A DNA stretch of 22,981 bases. It comes from Bacteroidia bacterium. Lineage in GTDB: Bacteria > Bacteroidota > Bacteroidia > UKL13-3. Made by a program: the position numbers and the translations under genes. The stretch spans positions 1 through 22,981 of the forward strand of contig JACFNJ010000012.1 in the NCBI GenBank assembly GCA_019454865.1, in the 5' to 3' direction. How positions within the stretch are numbered: the first letter of the stretch is position 1; each line of letters opens with the position of its first letter. Below the pieces are notes generated by a model, which was not told the DNA's origin, searched no databases, and was given only the letters and a program-made list of their open reading frames with translations. Shown in pieces: positions 14,450-21,958 of the stretch.

Positions 14450-15355
14450 ATGAGCATCGAAAACATTGTAAAAGATATTGAAAAAAAATATCAGCAATTG
14501 GGTGAAAATCCGGAAACGTACTTAAAAGGATTATTGCAAGCAAAGCCAATAACCTATTGGGATTACATACAAGTAGATACTTTACTATCCCTTCAAAAAA
14601 CAAGAACCGACTACAAAGACGAAGTAATTTTTGTAATGTACCACCAGGTTACCGAATTGGTATTAAACATGATGGTTCATGAGCTAAAACAATTGGTAGA
14701 AGAAGATTTGAGTGAAGCAATTTGGATAGATAAAATTAATCGTTTGAACCGATATACCGCAATGCTGATAACCTCATTTGATGTAATGCGCTCAGGCATG
14801 AATTATGACGATTACAATACATTTAGAGCAACATTGGCACCTGCAAGCGGTTTTCAATCGGCTACGTTTCGCTATATCGAAATATATTGCACTCGAATAG
14901 AAAACTTAATTAACGAGGCAGGTAAAAAGCGAATTTCAAGTAATCCTACGGTTGAAGAAATGTTTGAAAACATTTATTGGATAGATGCCGGACTGGATCG
15001 TAAAACAGGAAACAAATCCTTAACACTTCGTTTGTTTGAAGAAAAGTATTTAGAAAGCTTCATAACATTAGCTAAAAAAGTTAAAGGAAATACAATAGAA
15101 GAAAAGGTGAAAAAGTTTAAAAATCCTTCAGCAGAGCTTTTACAAAAGCTTAAAGAGTTTGATGACTTATACAACATTAAATGGCCATTGGTACACCTTG
15201 AAACAGCACAACACTATTTAGATAGCAAAGGAGAGAATAAAGCCGCAACCGGAGGGAGTGAATGGAAAAAATATTTACATCCGAAATATCAGCAACGCAA
15301 ATTCTTTCCCGAAATATGGACAAAAGAGGAAATACTCAATTGGGGAAATGAATAA
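14450..15355 (+). CDS. Tryptophan 2,3-dioxygenase family haem protein
   Basis: The 301-residue protein follows the tryptophan 2,3-dioxygenase plan. Residues equivalent to the Xanthomonas enzyme's key sites are kept: Phe61 and His65 in FVMYHQVTEL (for F51 and H55), Tyr122 and Arg126 in DYNTFR (for Y113 and R117, the latter binding the carboxylate), SGFQSATFRYIE, the haem-ligating His249 in PLVHLE (for H240), and Thr267-Gly-Gly (for T254). There are about four extra residues between His249 and TGG. The enzyme would add O2 to tryptophan giving N-formylkynurenine, the first step of the kynurenine route. No formamidase, kynureninase or transporter lies nearby; instead it sits in a stress operon between a globin and a methyltransferase. 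Its real substrate here is uncertain. Confidence 0.9.
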   Translation: MSIENIVKDIEKKYQQLGENPETYLKGLLQAKPITYWDYIQVDTLLSLQKTRTDYKDEVIFVMYHQVTELVLNMMVHELKQLVEEDLSEAIWIDKINRLNRYTAMLITSFDVMRSGMNYDDYNTFRATLAPASGFQSATFRYIEIYCTRIENLINEAGKKRISSNPTVEEMFENIYWIDAGLDRKTGNKSLTLRLFEEKYLESFITLAKKVKGNTIEEKVKKFKNPSAELLQKLKEFDDLYNIKWPLVHLETAQHYLDSKGENKAATGGSEWKKYLHPKYQQRKFFPEIWTKEEILNWGNE

Positions 15356-15372
15356 ACTTAAATAAATATATT

Positions 15373-16143
15373 ATGGACACCAAAGACTTTGCAAAAGCTC
15401 AAGGTCACTGGATATTAGCCCGCATGGGAAAGCGAGTTTTACGCCCCGGAGGGAAAGAGCTTACTCAAAAATTAATTCAGTCATTACACATATCGCCTAA
15501 AGATGACATAGCAGAGTTTGCACCCGGACTTGGTTACACTGCTGCTTTGGCATTAAACAATAAGCCACATTCATACGTTGGTGTAGATGCTGACCAAGAT
15601 GCAATACACATGCTTGAAAGTAAACTGAAGAATGATCGTGTTTCATTTAAGTTAGGAAATGCAGCAGAAACCGGATTGCAATCCGACTCAAAAGATAAGG
15701 TATATGGCGAAGCTATGCTTACAATGCATGCTGATCATAGAAAGGCTGAGATTATACGTGAAGCGTCTAGAATTCTTAAAAAAGGAGGACTATATGCAAT
15801 ACACGAAATGGGATTGAAAGATGTGGATGAAAACTTAAAGAATGAGATTCAGCGAGATTTGGCAATGTGTATTAAAGTTAATGCACGTCCGCTTACTGAA
15901 AAAGAATGGACTACGCTATTAGAGAAAGAGGGCTTTAAAGTGAAGGCAATTCACAATAATGAAATGTATTTGCTGGAATGGAAAAGAATTATTGATGATG
16001 AAGGATGGATGCGCACGTTAAAGATTACTTTTAATATTCTTATACATGGCAGTGCCAGAAAAAGAATTTTAGAAATGCGCAGAGTGTTTCATAAACATCA
16101 AGAGCACATTAATTCAATTGTAGTAATTGCGGAGAAAAACTAA
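15373..16143 (+). CDS. SAM-dependent methyltransferase in the stress operon
   Basis: The 256-residue protein has a class I SAM-binding fold: motif I AEFAPGLGYTA at 47-57, acidic residue Asp72 in VGVDAD, a catalytic-region segment GEAMLTMHADHRKAEIIREASRILKKGG, and a C-terminal half rich in basic and aromatic residues. It lacks the usual NPPF or DxFxH motifs of DNA or ubiquinone methyltransferases. The segment MRTLKITFNILIHGSARKRILEMRRVF is amphipathic and may touch a membrane. It lies 17 bases after the dioxygenase and 11 bases before RIC, so it is in the same transcript and probably works with them, perhaps on a tryptophan-derived or haem-related molecule. That is a guess; the substrate is unknown. 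Confidence 0.85.
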   Translation: MDTKDFAKAQGHWILARMGKRVLRPGGKELTQKLIQSLHISPKDDIAEFAPGLGYTAALALNNKPHSYVGVDADQDAIHMLESKLKNDRVSFKLGNAAETGLQSDSKDKVYGEAMLTMHADHRKAEIIREASRILKKGGLYAIHEMGLKDVDENLKNEIQRDLAMCIKVNARPLTEKEWTTLLEKEGFKVKAIHNNEMYLLEWKRIIDDEGWMRTLKITFNILIHGSARKRILEMRRVFHKHQEHINSIVVIAEKN

Positions 16144-16154
16144 TTTATAAAATT

Positions 16155-16868
16155 ATGAATATAACAAAAGAAACGCTGATTGGTGAATTGGTTGCAACAG
16201 ATTATAGAGCTGCGTCTGTTTTTAAACAAAATGGTATTGATTTCTGTTGTAACGGAAACCGAACATTGGAGGAAGCTTGCTCAAACAAAAACATTGCAAC
16301 GGAGCAGGTAATAAATTCGTTGTTAGAAGTTACATCACAAAAAGCAGATACCGGAGTTGATTTTAATACGTGGCCATTGGATTTGCTTGCTGATTATATT
16401 GAAAAAAAGCACCACCGTTATGTTGAGGCAAAAATACCGGAGATAATTCCATACTTAGATAAAATTGTACAAGTACATGGTGGCCATCATCCGGAATTAT
16501 TGGAAGTACAACAATTGTTCAGAGAATCAGCCGGAGAATTATCAGCACACATGAAAAAAGAAGAGTTAATACTTTTTCCATTAATCCGAAAAATGATTAA
16601 AAATGCAAATGCAGGAAATAATGCTGAAATAATAATGGGAAGTGTAACAAGCCCAATACAACGCATGATGGAAGAGCACGAAACAGAAGGCGATCGGTTT
16701 CGTAAAATTTCTGAGTTAACGAATAATTATACAACTCCTGCTGATGGTTGTAATACTTATCGGGTAACATTGGCATTGCTCAAAGAGTTTGAAGACGATT
16801 TGCATCTTCATATACATTTAGAGAATAATATTTTATTTCCAAAGGCAATAGCAATGGAAAGCAATTAA
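16155..16868 (+). CDS. ric: Iron-sulfur cluster repair di-iron protein (RIC, YtfE/ScdA type)
   Basis: The 237-residue protein has the two parts of RIC: an ScdA N-terminal domain with the DFCCNGNRTL motif (Cys31, Cys32), and a hemerythrin-like domain. The di-iron ligands line up with those of E. coli YtfE: His86/87, His132 with Glu136 (HMKKE), His165 in EEHETE, and His219 with Glu223. RIC repairs iron-sulfur clusters damaged by NO and oxidative stress, supplying iron to damaged [4Fe-4S] proteins. It is the last gene of the operon and is followed by a strong 15-bp hairpin. Its presence with an Rrf2 sensor and a truncated globin is the main reason to read the operon as a nitrosative-stress unit. 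Confidence 0.94.
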   Translation: MNITKETLIGELVATDYRAASVFKQNGIDFCCNGNRTLEEACSNKNIATEQVINSLLEVTSQKADTGVDFNTWPLDLLADYIEKKHHRYVEAKIPEIIPYLDKIVQVHGGHHPELLEVQQLFRESAGELSAHMKKEELILFPLIRKMIKNANAGNNAEIIMGSVTSPIQRMMEEHETEGDRFRKISELTNNYTTPADGCNTYRVTLALLKEFEDDLHLHIHLENNILFPKAIAMESN

Positions 16869-16874
16869 TACAAG

Positions 16875-16917
16875 AATAACTTACCCTTTAACTACAATAA
16901 ATAAAGGGTAAGTTATT
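16875..16917. terminator. Perfect 15-bp hairpin between convergent transcripts
   Basis: AATAACTTACCCTTT (16875-16889) and AAAGGGTAAGTTATT (16903-16917) are perfect inverted copies around a 13-base loop. It sits between the ric stop and the stop of the minus-strand SRPBCC gene. There is no long T-run on either side, so it would act more as a bidirectional RNA end-protecting or weak terminator structure. Confidence 0.65.
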
Positions 16918-16919
16918 GT

Positions 16920-17321
16920 TTATCGTTCAATATAATAACGCAAAGCTTCCCAAATATTTTCGTTCCATAATTGTTTTAATTGCTCTTCAAAAGCAATAGG
17001 AACAGCTGTTAGAAATAATTCAATTTTACAAGAAATAGGGTCTATATTTTTAAGAACTATCGCAGCTTCTGTAGTTATCGTTTCAGGCCATTTAGCATCA
17101 TTTAACCGAAAACTCCATATAATTAATTCGCCTCGTTCCAATACAATGTTTTTCCCAATTAGCGTATTATCAAACAACGAAAAACTGTCCCCTTCTTTGT
17201 CGGAAACAATTGCAGGTTCACCGGTAAATGATGTACATTTTCTAGAGTCTAAAAGAATGGAATAAATATCTAATGCTGTTGTGGGAAAGATTTCTTGCTG
17301 GGTGAAACTTATTAATTTCAT
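16920..17321 (-). CDS. Small SRPBCC (START/Aha1)-like protein
   Basis: From ATG 17321 the protein is 133 residues and has the layout of the AHSA1/SRPBCC superfamily: an N-terminal strand (MKLISFTQQEIFPTTALDIYSILLD), the segment KCTSFTGEPAIVSDKEGDSFSLFDNTLIGKNIVL, where GxxFxLFDG is the typical pattern, then a WSFRLNDAKWPE strand and a C-terminal amphipathic helix ending WENALRYY-like. Such domains bind hydrophobic ligands or act as co-chaperones; the function here is unknown. The frame extends to 17366, but the extra 15 codons are Cys-rich and unlike the family, and a -7 box (17333-17326) lies inside them, so 17321 is preferred. It is the last gene of the minus-strand cluster. Confidence 0.72.
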   Translation of the reverse strand: MKLISFTQQEIFPTTALDIYSILLDSRKCTSFTGEPAIVSDKEGDSFSLFDNTLIGKNIVLERGELIIWSFRLNDAKWPETITTEAAIVLKNIDPISCKIELFLTAVPIAFEEQLKQLWNENIWEALRYYIER

Positions 17322-17325
17322 TGTA

Positions 17326-17359
17326 CAAAAATAAGTAATGTTATCAGCTAAGCCACAAA
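17326..17359 (-). promoter_or_regulatory. Candidate promoter of the SRPBCC-like gene
   Basis: On the minus strand TATTTTTG (17333-17326) matches TAnnTTTG, four bases before ATG 17321. TTTG at 17359-17356 is 22 bases upstream, slightly too far. The transcript would be leaderless. Confidence 0.35.
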
Positions 17360-17370
17360 AACACAATTAA

Positions 17371-18351
17371 TCATCGTAATTGATAATAAAAGATAAGCAT
17401 TAATAAGGCTAAGAAAACAAGTTCTTTTAAAATATAATTTTTGGTGCTAATAAAGTAGTATGCCAAAATAATACTAAGCGGAATACTTAAGTAACACAAT
17501 GCATAGATGTAATTAATGTTGTCGAAGAACAAACCCAATATACCAAAGAATAACATCAAGAATAAAGTTTGAACAATCCTTCTGCTTTTAACTTTATTTC
17601 TGAAAAAATTTTGTTGAAGTCCCAAGATAGAAAGTGCGGAAACAGGTGCTAAGATAACCCAAGGCAAAAGTCTTTCCCAGTCGGTTTCTATTGTTATAAG
17701 GTTTTTGGTTTCAAAGCTGTGAATAATTAATGTAATGATTTCGTCTAAGCGATTAAACACATAAAAATATGTTCCGATAAAATACAGCGGCAGTATGATG
17801 CCTAATACCGAAATAAGTAAATAACGAAAATTAAACGAAGTAAAAATTACAACACTTATTAAAATAAAGGGTAGGTACAAAAACAAATCGTAATTGAAAA
17901 GAATGCCTATACCCAAATACAATCCGGCATCCAACACCACTAATTGTGGATTTGCCGATTCGTATAAGTAGCATAAACGCTGGAAAAGCAATAGCAAAAA
18001 CAATGTAGAAATTAATTGCGGGAAGAGTTCTGTTTGCTGAGGAAAAAGACTATTTAATAACACAAAAAACAATGCCGGCAAAAAGGAATCTTTGTATAAT
18101 ATCTCGTGTGTGGTTACAATATAATTAAGCAATATTGCTTGAACAAAAACTATACTTGCCGAGATGATTAAACTCCATAAATAATGATTGGGAATTGTTT
18201 GGATAAATGTAAAGATAAAGTTTGCAAAAGGTGCAGTTTGGTTATACTCATAAGCTATAGGCTTTAAATAAACAGGTATGCGAAGCACTATAACTAAAAT
18301 TAGCAATAGTGTCCAAGCTAGCAGTGTATTATTTCTAAATAAATTTAACAA
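17371..18351 (-). CDS. Multi-pass membrane protein, DUF6427-like
   Basis: The 326-residue protein is almost entirely hydrophobic, with about eight to ten membrane helices and short loops (FRNNTLLAW at the start, SFETKNLITIETDWERLLPW as the one long loop). It resembles the Bacteroidota DUF6427 family by overall shape and order of segments; I cannot confirm this without a search. The start is TTG at 18351: an in-frame stop is reached upstream near 18415 without any ATG, so TTG is the likely codon. It lies 32 bases after the secreted 486-residue gene and is probably in the same transcript. No catalytic motif is visible, so the function is unknown. Confidence 0.7.
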   Translation of the reverse strand: MLNLFRNNTLLAWTLLLILVIVLRIPVYLKPIAYEYNQTAPFANFIFTFIQTIPNHYLWSLIISASIVFVQAILLNYIVTTHEILYKDSFLPALFFVLLNSLFPQQTELFPQLISTLFLLLLFQRLCYLYESANPQLVVLDAGLYLGIGILFNYDLFLYLPFILISVVIFTSFNFRYLLISVLGIILPLYFIGTYFYVFNRLDEIITLIIHSFETKNLITIETDWERLLPWVILAPVSALSILGLQQNFFRNKVKSRRIVQTLFLMLFFGILGLFFDNINYIYALCYLSIPLSIILAYYFISTKNYILKELVFLALLMLIFYYQLR

Positions 18352-18383
18352 GCCTTTATATGTTTTATATGTTTTTGATTGTT

Positions 18384-19844
18384 TTAAAATGTTAATCGCA
18401 TCAGAGTAAATCTTCTATCTTTTAAAGTAGAAATAACTGCAGATTTTGCGGAAACTTGCTTAGACTCAAAAGGTAGAATAGTGGCATAATAACTTACCGA
18501 TTTGATTAAAACCTTGGTGTCTAAGTCTCCTTTGTTGTTTATAGTAGCCAAAATCACATCTCCTTCGTTAACCACATCCGAATTATAAATTATGCCAATT
18601 TTGTCATTAGAAAGCAATGTAACAAAGGATGAATAATAACCCCCGTCAGCTAAGCTGGATTGGTTCTTTTTGACAAGTTGATTAAAGCGATCTGTTCCAT
18701 CTGCGTTTTTAGCTAATAATAAAACCTCACCATAGGTATATAAAGTACGAAAACCTGTTTGGGGAAAACCATTAAGCATGTATGTATAACTTTGTTTTGT
18801 TTCGGTATATTTTTCAGCAACTATTGTACAACCTCCGTCACTATTTGCAATAAGTTTTCGTATTACTAAATCAGATAAGGTAGAAGCTCCGTCATTAAAT
18901 TGTGCACCCATTATTTTGTTTCCTAAAGCATGATTTATTGGTGTTGTTTTATAATGTTCAATTTTTTCAGCCACACCATCTATTAAATAATAAAAGGTAC
19001 CCAAAACTTTGTTATCAAATTTGTTGCTATAAAAACCGGAAACATTAATAGTGTTTGTATAATTATTAACTATTAATTCTGCATCAGTTACTATAGTGCT
19101 ATCGTTTCCAATACCATACTCAACCATGTTGTCGGTACTGCTTGTATATGCGTATAAATAATATTTTAAAAATCGATCACGTTTATTTTTTTCTTCAACA
19201 TTCAATAGTGCATATACATTTCCTGAATTGCTAATTTCAACATTTTTTAACTTAATTTCTTTGATTGTGTAAGGTAACGAATACTTTCTGTTGTATTTAA
19301 CTGCAAAGGTATTATCAAACGAAAACGTATTAAATACACTATTTGTTTTTTCTGTAGCGGAATTAATATAGATAACTGAAAACAACTTTTTATTGACAGA
19401 TTGTTTAATCAACAATTTTGAATCTACATCCAAAACCCCTTCAAAGGTTAAAATTGTTTTTGTGTTTTCAATTGTTAAATCATTTCTATATTGTGTGAGT
19501 ATTAAATCTTGCTTCTTTGTTTCTGCGTTTTTTATAACATAAAAAACCATCAATCCTTCTTCATTAACAATTATTCTTTCAATCAAACTATTGGATTGTT
19601 GTTCAATTTCTTTTGAAGTTTCAAGTGTAAGATTGTACTTATATTTTTCAATAATTAAATTGTTTCTAAACGAGTTGTTTTTGGCACGAACAACAAATAG
19701 ACCGGAAGAGTTTTCTCCAATAATTTGAGAAAAAAATGCTTTGCTCTTTACTTTTTGCGGATTACCCCACTCAACTGTTTGTGCGCTTGTTGTGATACAC
19801 GCAAGGCAAATTAATAAAACCAAAAAAGTAAAGCGTTTATTCAT
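18384..19844 (-). CDS. Large secreted protein of unknown function
   Basis: The 486-residue protein begins with a clean signal peptide (MNKRFTFLVLLICLACITTSAQ) and has no membrane segment afterwards, so it is exported to the periplasm or beyond. The mature part is rich in beta-strand-like alternation and in Asn, Thr, Ser and Lys. Segments such as NSGNVYALLNVEEKNKRDRFLKYYLYAYT and NDKIGIIYNSDVVNEGDVILATINNKGDL recur in a propeller-like rhythm, but no standard repeat can be assigned. No C-terminal sorting domain is obvious. It lies 34 bases after the EnvC-like gene and before the DUF6427-like gene, within the envelope cluster. I do not recognise the family. Confidence 0.78.
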   Translation of the reverse strand: MNKRFTFLVLLICLACITTSAQTVEWGNPQKVKSKAFFSQIIGENSSGLFVVRAKNNSFRNNLIIEKYKYNLTLETSKEIEQQSNSLIERIIVNEEGLMVFYVIKNAETKKQDLILTQYRNDLTIENTKTILTFEGVLDVDSKLLIKQSVNKKLFSVIYINSATEKTNSVFNTFSFDNTFAVKYNRKYSLPYTIKEIKLKNVEISNSGNVYALLNVEEKNKRDRFLKYYLYAYTSSTDNMVEYGIGNDSTIVTDAELIVNNYTNTINVSGFYSNKFDNKVLGTFYYLIDGVAEKIEHYKTTPINHALGNKIMGAQFNDGASTLSDLVIRKLIANSDGGCTIVAEKYTETKQSYTYMLNGFPQTGFRTLYTYGEVLLLAKNADGTDRFNQLVKKNQSSLADGGYYSSFVTLLSNDKIGIIYNSDVVNEGDVILATINNKGDLDTKVLIKSVSYYATILPFESKQVSAKSAVISTLKDRRFTLMRLTF

Positions 19845-19878
19845 TGTTACAAATTAAACAACTCTTATTTAAAAGCAG

Positions 19879-21177
19879 CTATTTTTTAAGCCAAACTTCC
19901 GGATCTTGTTTGTCTTGAGATTTCCATATCTCGAAATGCACTTCAGTTTCATTTTCGTCATTGGTAAGTATTGTGCCAATGGTTTGTTTTGTGTCTATAG
20001 ATTGACCTTCTTTAACCTGAACTGTAGCTAGTTTGGCATAAGCAGTATAATATTTACCATGATTAATTAATACAACTTTACCCATTCCCGGAATTGAGAA
20101 TATAGACTTAACAGTACCTTTAAACACGGAACGTACACCTGCATCCGGCTCGGTTTTGATATCAAGACCATTATTATTTACAACTACACCTTTAAGAGTT
20201 GGATGAGGATGCTGTCCAAATCGTGTGGTTATTGTTCCTTTTTCTACCGGCCAAGGCAAGCTGTTTTTGTTGGATTCAAAATCGTTGCTTAGTTTTATTG
20301 CTTCCGGTGTTAAGTACATTTCAGCGGCAGAGGTTTTTGCAGGAGTTGATGGTTTTGCTTTTGTTCCTTTAGAGGCTGTTTCAGCCGCTTTCTTCCTTGC
20401 TTCTTCTTCAGCTTTTTTGCGAGCTTCAGCAATTTCTTTTTTAATTAATTCAGCAATTGCATCGTTTAGTTTTCTTGCTGAGCGTTCGTTTTCTGCTAAT
20501 ATTCTGCGTAATTCCTTTTCTCTGTCTTGTAATTTTTGTAAAACCGAACTTTCTTCTTTTTTGTCTGCCTCTAGTTCAGCACGCTCTTGTTCTTTTAATT
20601 GAATTAAATTTTCTTTTTCACGCTTAGTAGCTACCAACTCATTTAATTCATCCGTAATTTGTTGTTGTGTATGTAAAATTAAATCTGCTTGATGCCTGCG
20701 ATAATCACCTAACTGATTTAAATATTGAATTCGTTTAATGGCTTGGTTAAAACTTTTTGCAGCAAAAATAAACATGATTTTGTCATACACATTGCGTTGC
20801 TTATATGCTCCCAAAACACTTTTGCCGTACTCTTGTTTCAGGCGTTCCAAGTCAGTTCGAAGGGTGTTGATTACATCTTGTTGTGCAACAATTTGTTTTT
20901 CGATTACACCTATTTCATTTATTACGGTGTTTATTACCTGTTGTCTGTTTTTTATTTGAGTGGATATTACTTTTAAATCCGATAATGATTTATCTGTTTT
21001 CTTTCTGGTTTCTGCTAAAACTTTTTTTGTTTCCTGAATTTTGTTTAGCAGTTCCTTCCTTTGTTTCTCTAGGGCCTTCCGTTCATTTGAAAGTGTATTG
21101 GGTTGTTGGGCAAGTATTGCCAACGAACCTAATAGAGCAAATAACAATAAAACATTTTTATGGTTTAACCACTTCAT
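19879..21177 (-). CDS. EnvC-like murein hydrolase activator (M23/LytM domain, degenerate)
   Basis: From ATG 21177 the protein is 432 residues: a signal peptide (MKWLNHKNVLLLFALLGSLAILAQ), a long coiled coil (about 25-260, rich in Glu, Lys and Gln), an Ala/Lys-rich linker, and a LytM domain at about 308-432. In active M23 peptidases the site is HxxxD, YxHL and HxH. Here the first His is Asn335, Asp339 remains, the YxHL His is Lys382, and the HxH pair is Glu412 with His414. Two of the key catalytic positions are lost, so it should be a non-hydrolytic activator of amidases, like EnvC or NlpD. It overlaps the end of the DUF4292 gene by 20 bases (or 68 if the first Met is used) and belongs to the conserved TPR-DUF4292-EnvC set. 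Confidence 0.88.
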   Translation of the reverse strand: MKWLNHKNVLLLFALLGSLAILAQQPNTLSNERKALEKQRKELLNKIQETKKVLAETRKKTDKSLSDLKVISTQIKNRQQVINTVINEIGVIEKQIVAQQDVINTLRTDLERLKQEYGKSVLGAYKQRNVYDKIMFIFAAKSFNQAIKRIQYLNQLGDYRRHQADLILHTQQQITDELNELVATKREKENLIQLKEQERAELEADKKEESSVLQKLQDREKELRRILAENERSARKLNDAIAELIKKEIAEARKKAEEEARKKAAETASKGTKAKPSTPAKTSAAEMYLTPEAIKLSNDFESNKNSLPWPVEKGTITTRFGQHPHPTLKGVVVNNNGLDIKTEPDAGVRSVFKGTVKSIFSIPGMGKVVLINHGKYYTAYAKLATVQVKEGQSIDTKQTIGTILTNDENETEVHFEIWKSQDKQDPEVWLKK

Positions 21178-21958
21178 AGTTTGACGGAACTGTAAATTGT
21201 ACTTCACGTTTTTTATCAAATACAAAATTGCTAAGTTCCAAACTACATTCTAAATTTTTTTCTGCCCGTATGTTAATATTCAACTTGCTGGGTAGTCGGC
21301 TTTGTCCAAAATTATAAAAGTTGTCGTAGGTGTATCGCAATTCGCGTTGTTGCTGATTATGTGTAATAGAACCCCTTAATGGTCTGAACTTGTTGGAATA
21401 AACAGTATATTGTTTTTGCGATTGCAAGTAGGATATAATTGCTAAATTTCCTAATACAGAATCAGCTACACTTTTTTGTACACTATTGTCAAAAAGGGTA
21501 TTTCCTAAGAATAGATTTTGCAAATTATTAAGTTCTAATTTTGCATTTGCTATTTTATTTATATAATCAAAATTTGAAACGATACATTTACGATGCAGGC
21601 GGTCTAATATTTTCACGCTATCTTGTGTAATAAGCATACGCGCTACTTCTATTCCCAAAAGTGCTGTTACGCTTACCCAAATGTATTTGTCTTTTTCCAT
21701 CACTATGGTTACATCAAAGTTTGCGCTTTGTTTGTCATCTTTATAGGATGCACTACCTTTTGATTGATAGTATGGCAATATTATTTCATTAGCGTGTACA
21801 TTGTTCAATACCGATTTAATTTCATTTATCTCGGGTTTGGCACTTTCTTTCTTTGTGGTTTCAACTTCTGTTTTCTTTATATCTTTTTTACTCTTGCAAG
21901 CATATACCAAACAAAAACTTAATGCCAATATTATAATTGCTTTCAACTCACTCTTCAT
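21158..21958 (-). CDS. DUF4292 family lipoprotein
   Basis: The 266-residue protein has a lipoprotein signal: a basic start, a hydrophobic core and the lipobox LVYAC, with the lipidated Cys at residue 21. It is followed by a Lys/Glu-rich linker. The mature domain contains the strand-rich pattern of DUF4292 (GSASYKDDKQSANFDVTIVMEKDKYIWVSVTALLGIEVARMLITQDSVKILDRLHRKC), which resembles LolA/LolB-like lipid-binding folds. It probably sits on the inner face of the outer membrane. It overlaps the TPR gene by 11 bases and the EnvC-like gene by 20, so the three are co-translated. In Bacteroidota this order is recurrent, suggesting a common envelope-growth role. The specific function is not known. Confidence 0.85.
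   Translation of the reverse strand: MKSELKAIIILALSFCLVYACKSKKDIKKTEVETTKKESAKPEINEIKSVLNNVHANEIILPYYQSKGSASYKDDKQSANFDVTIVMEKDKYIWVSVTALLGIEVARMLITQDSVKILDRLHRKCIVSNFDYINKIANAKLELNNLQNLFLGNTLFDNSVQKSVADSVLGNLAIISYLQSQKQYTVYSNKFRPLRGSITHNQQQRELRYTYDNFYNFGQSRLPSKLNINIRAEKNLECSLELSNFVFDKKREVQFTVPSNYEVVKP

Noticed and set aside
20225..20602. 125-codon open frame on the plus strand inside the EnvC-like gene
   Set aside because: It is the mirror of the Ala/Glu/Lys-rich coiled coil, giving an artificial Ser/Phe/Ala-rich protein.
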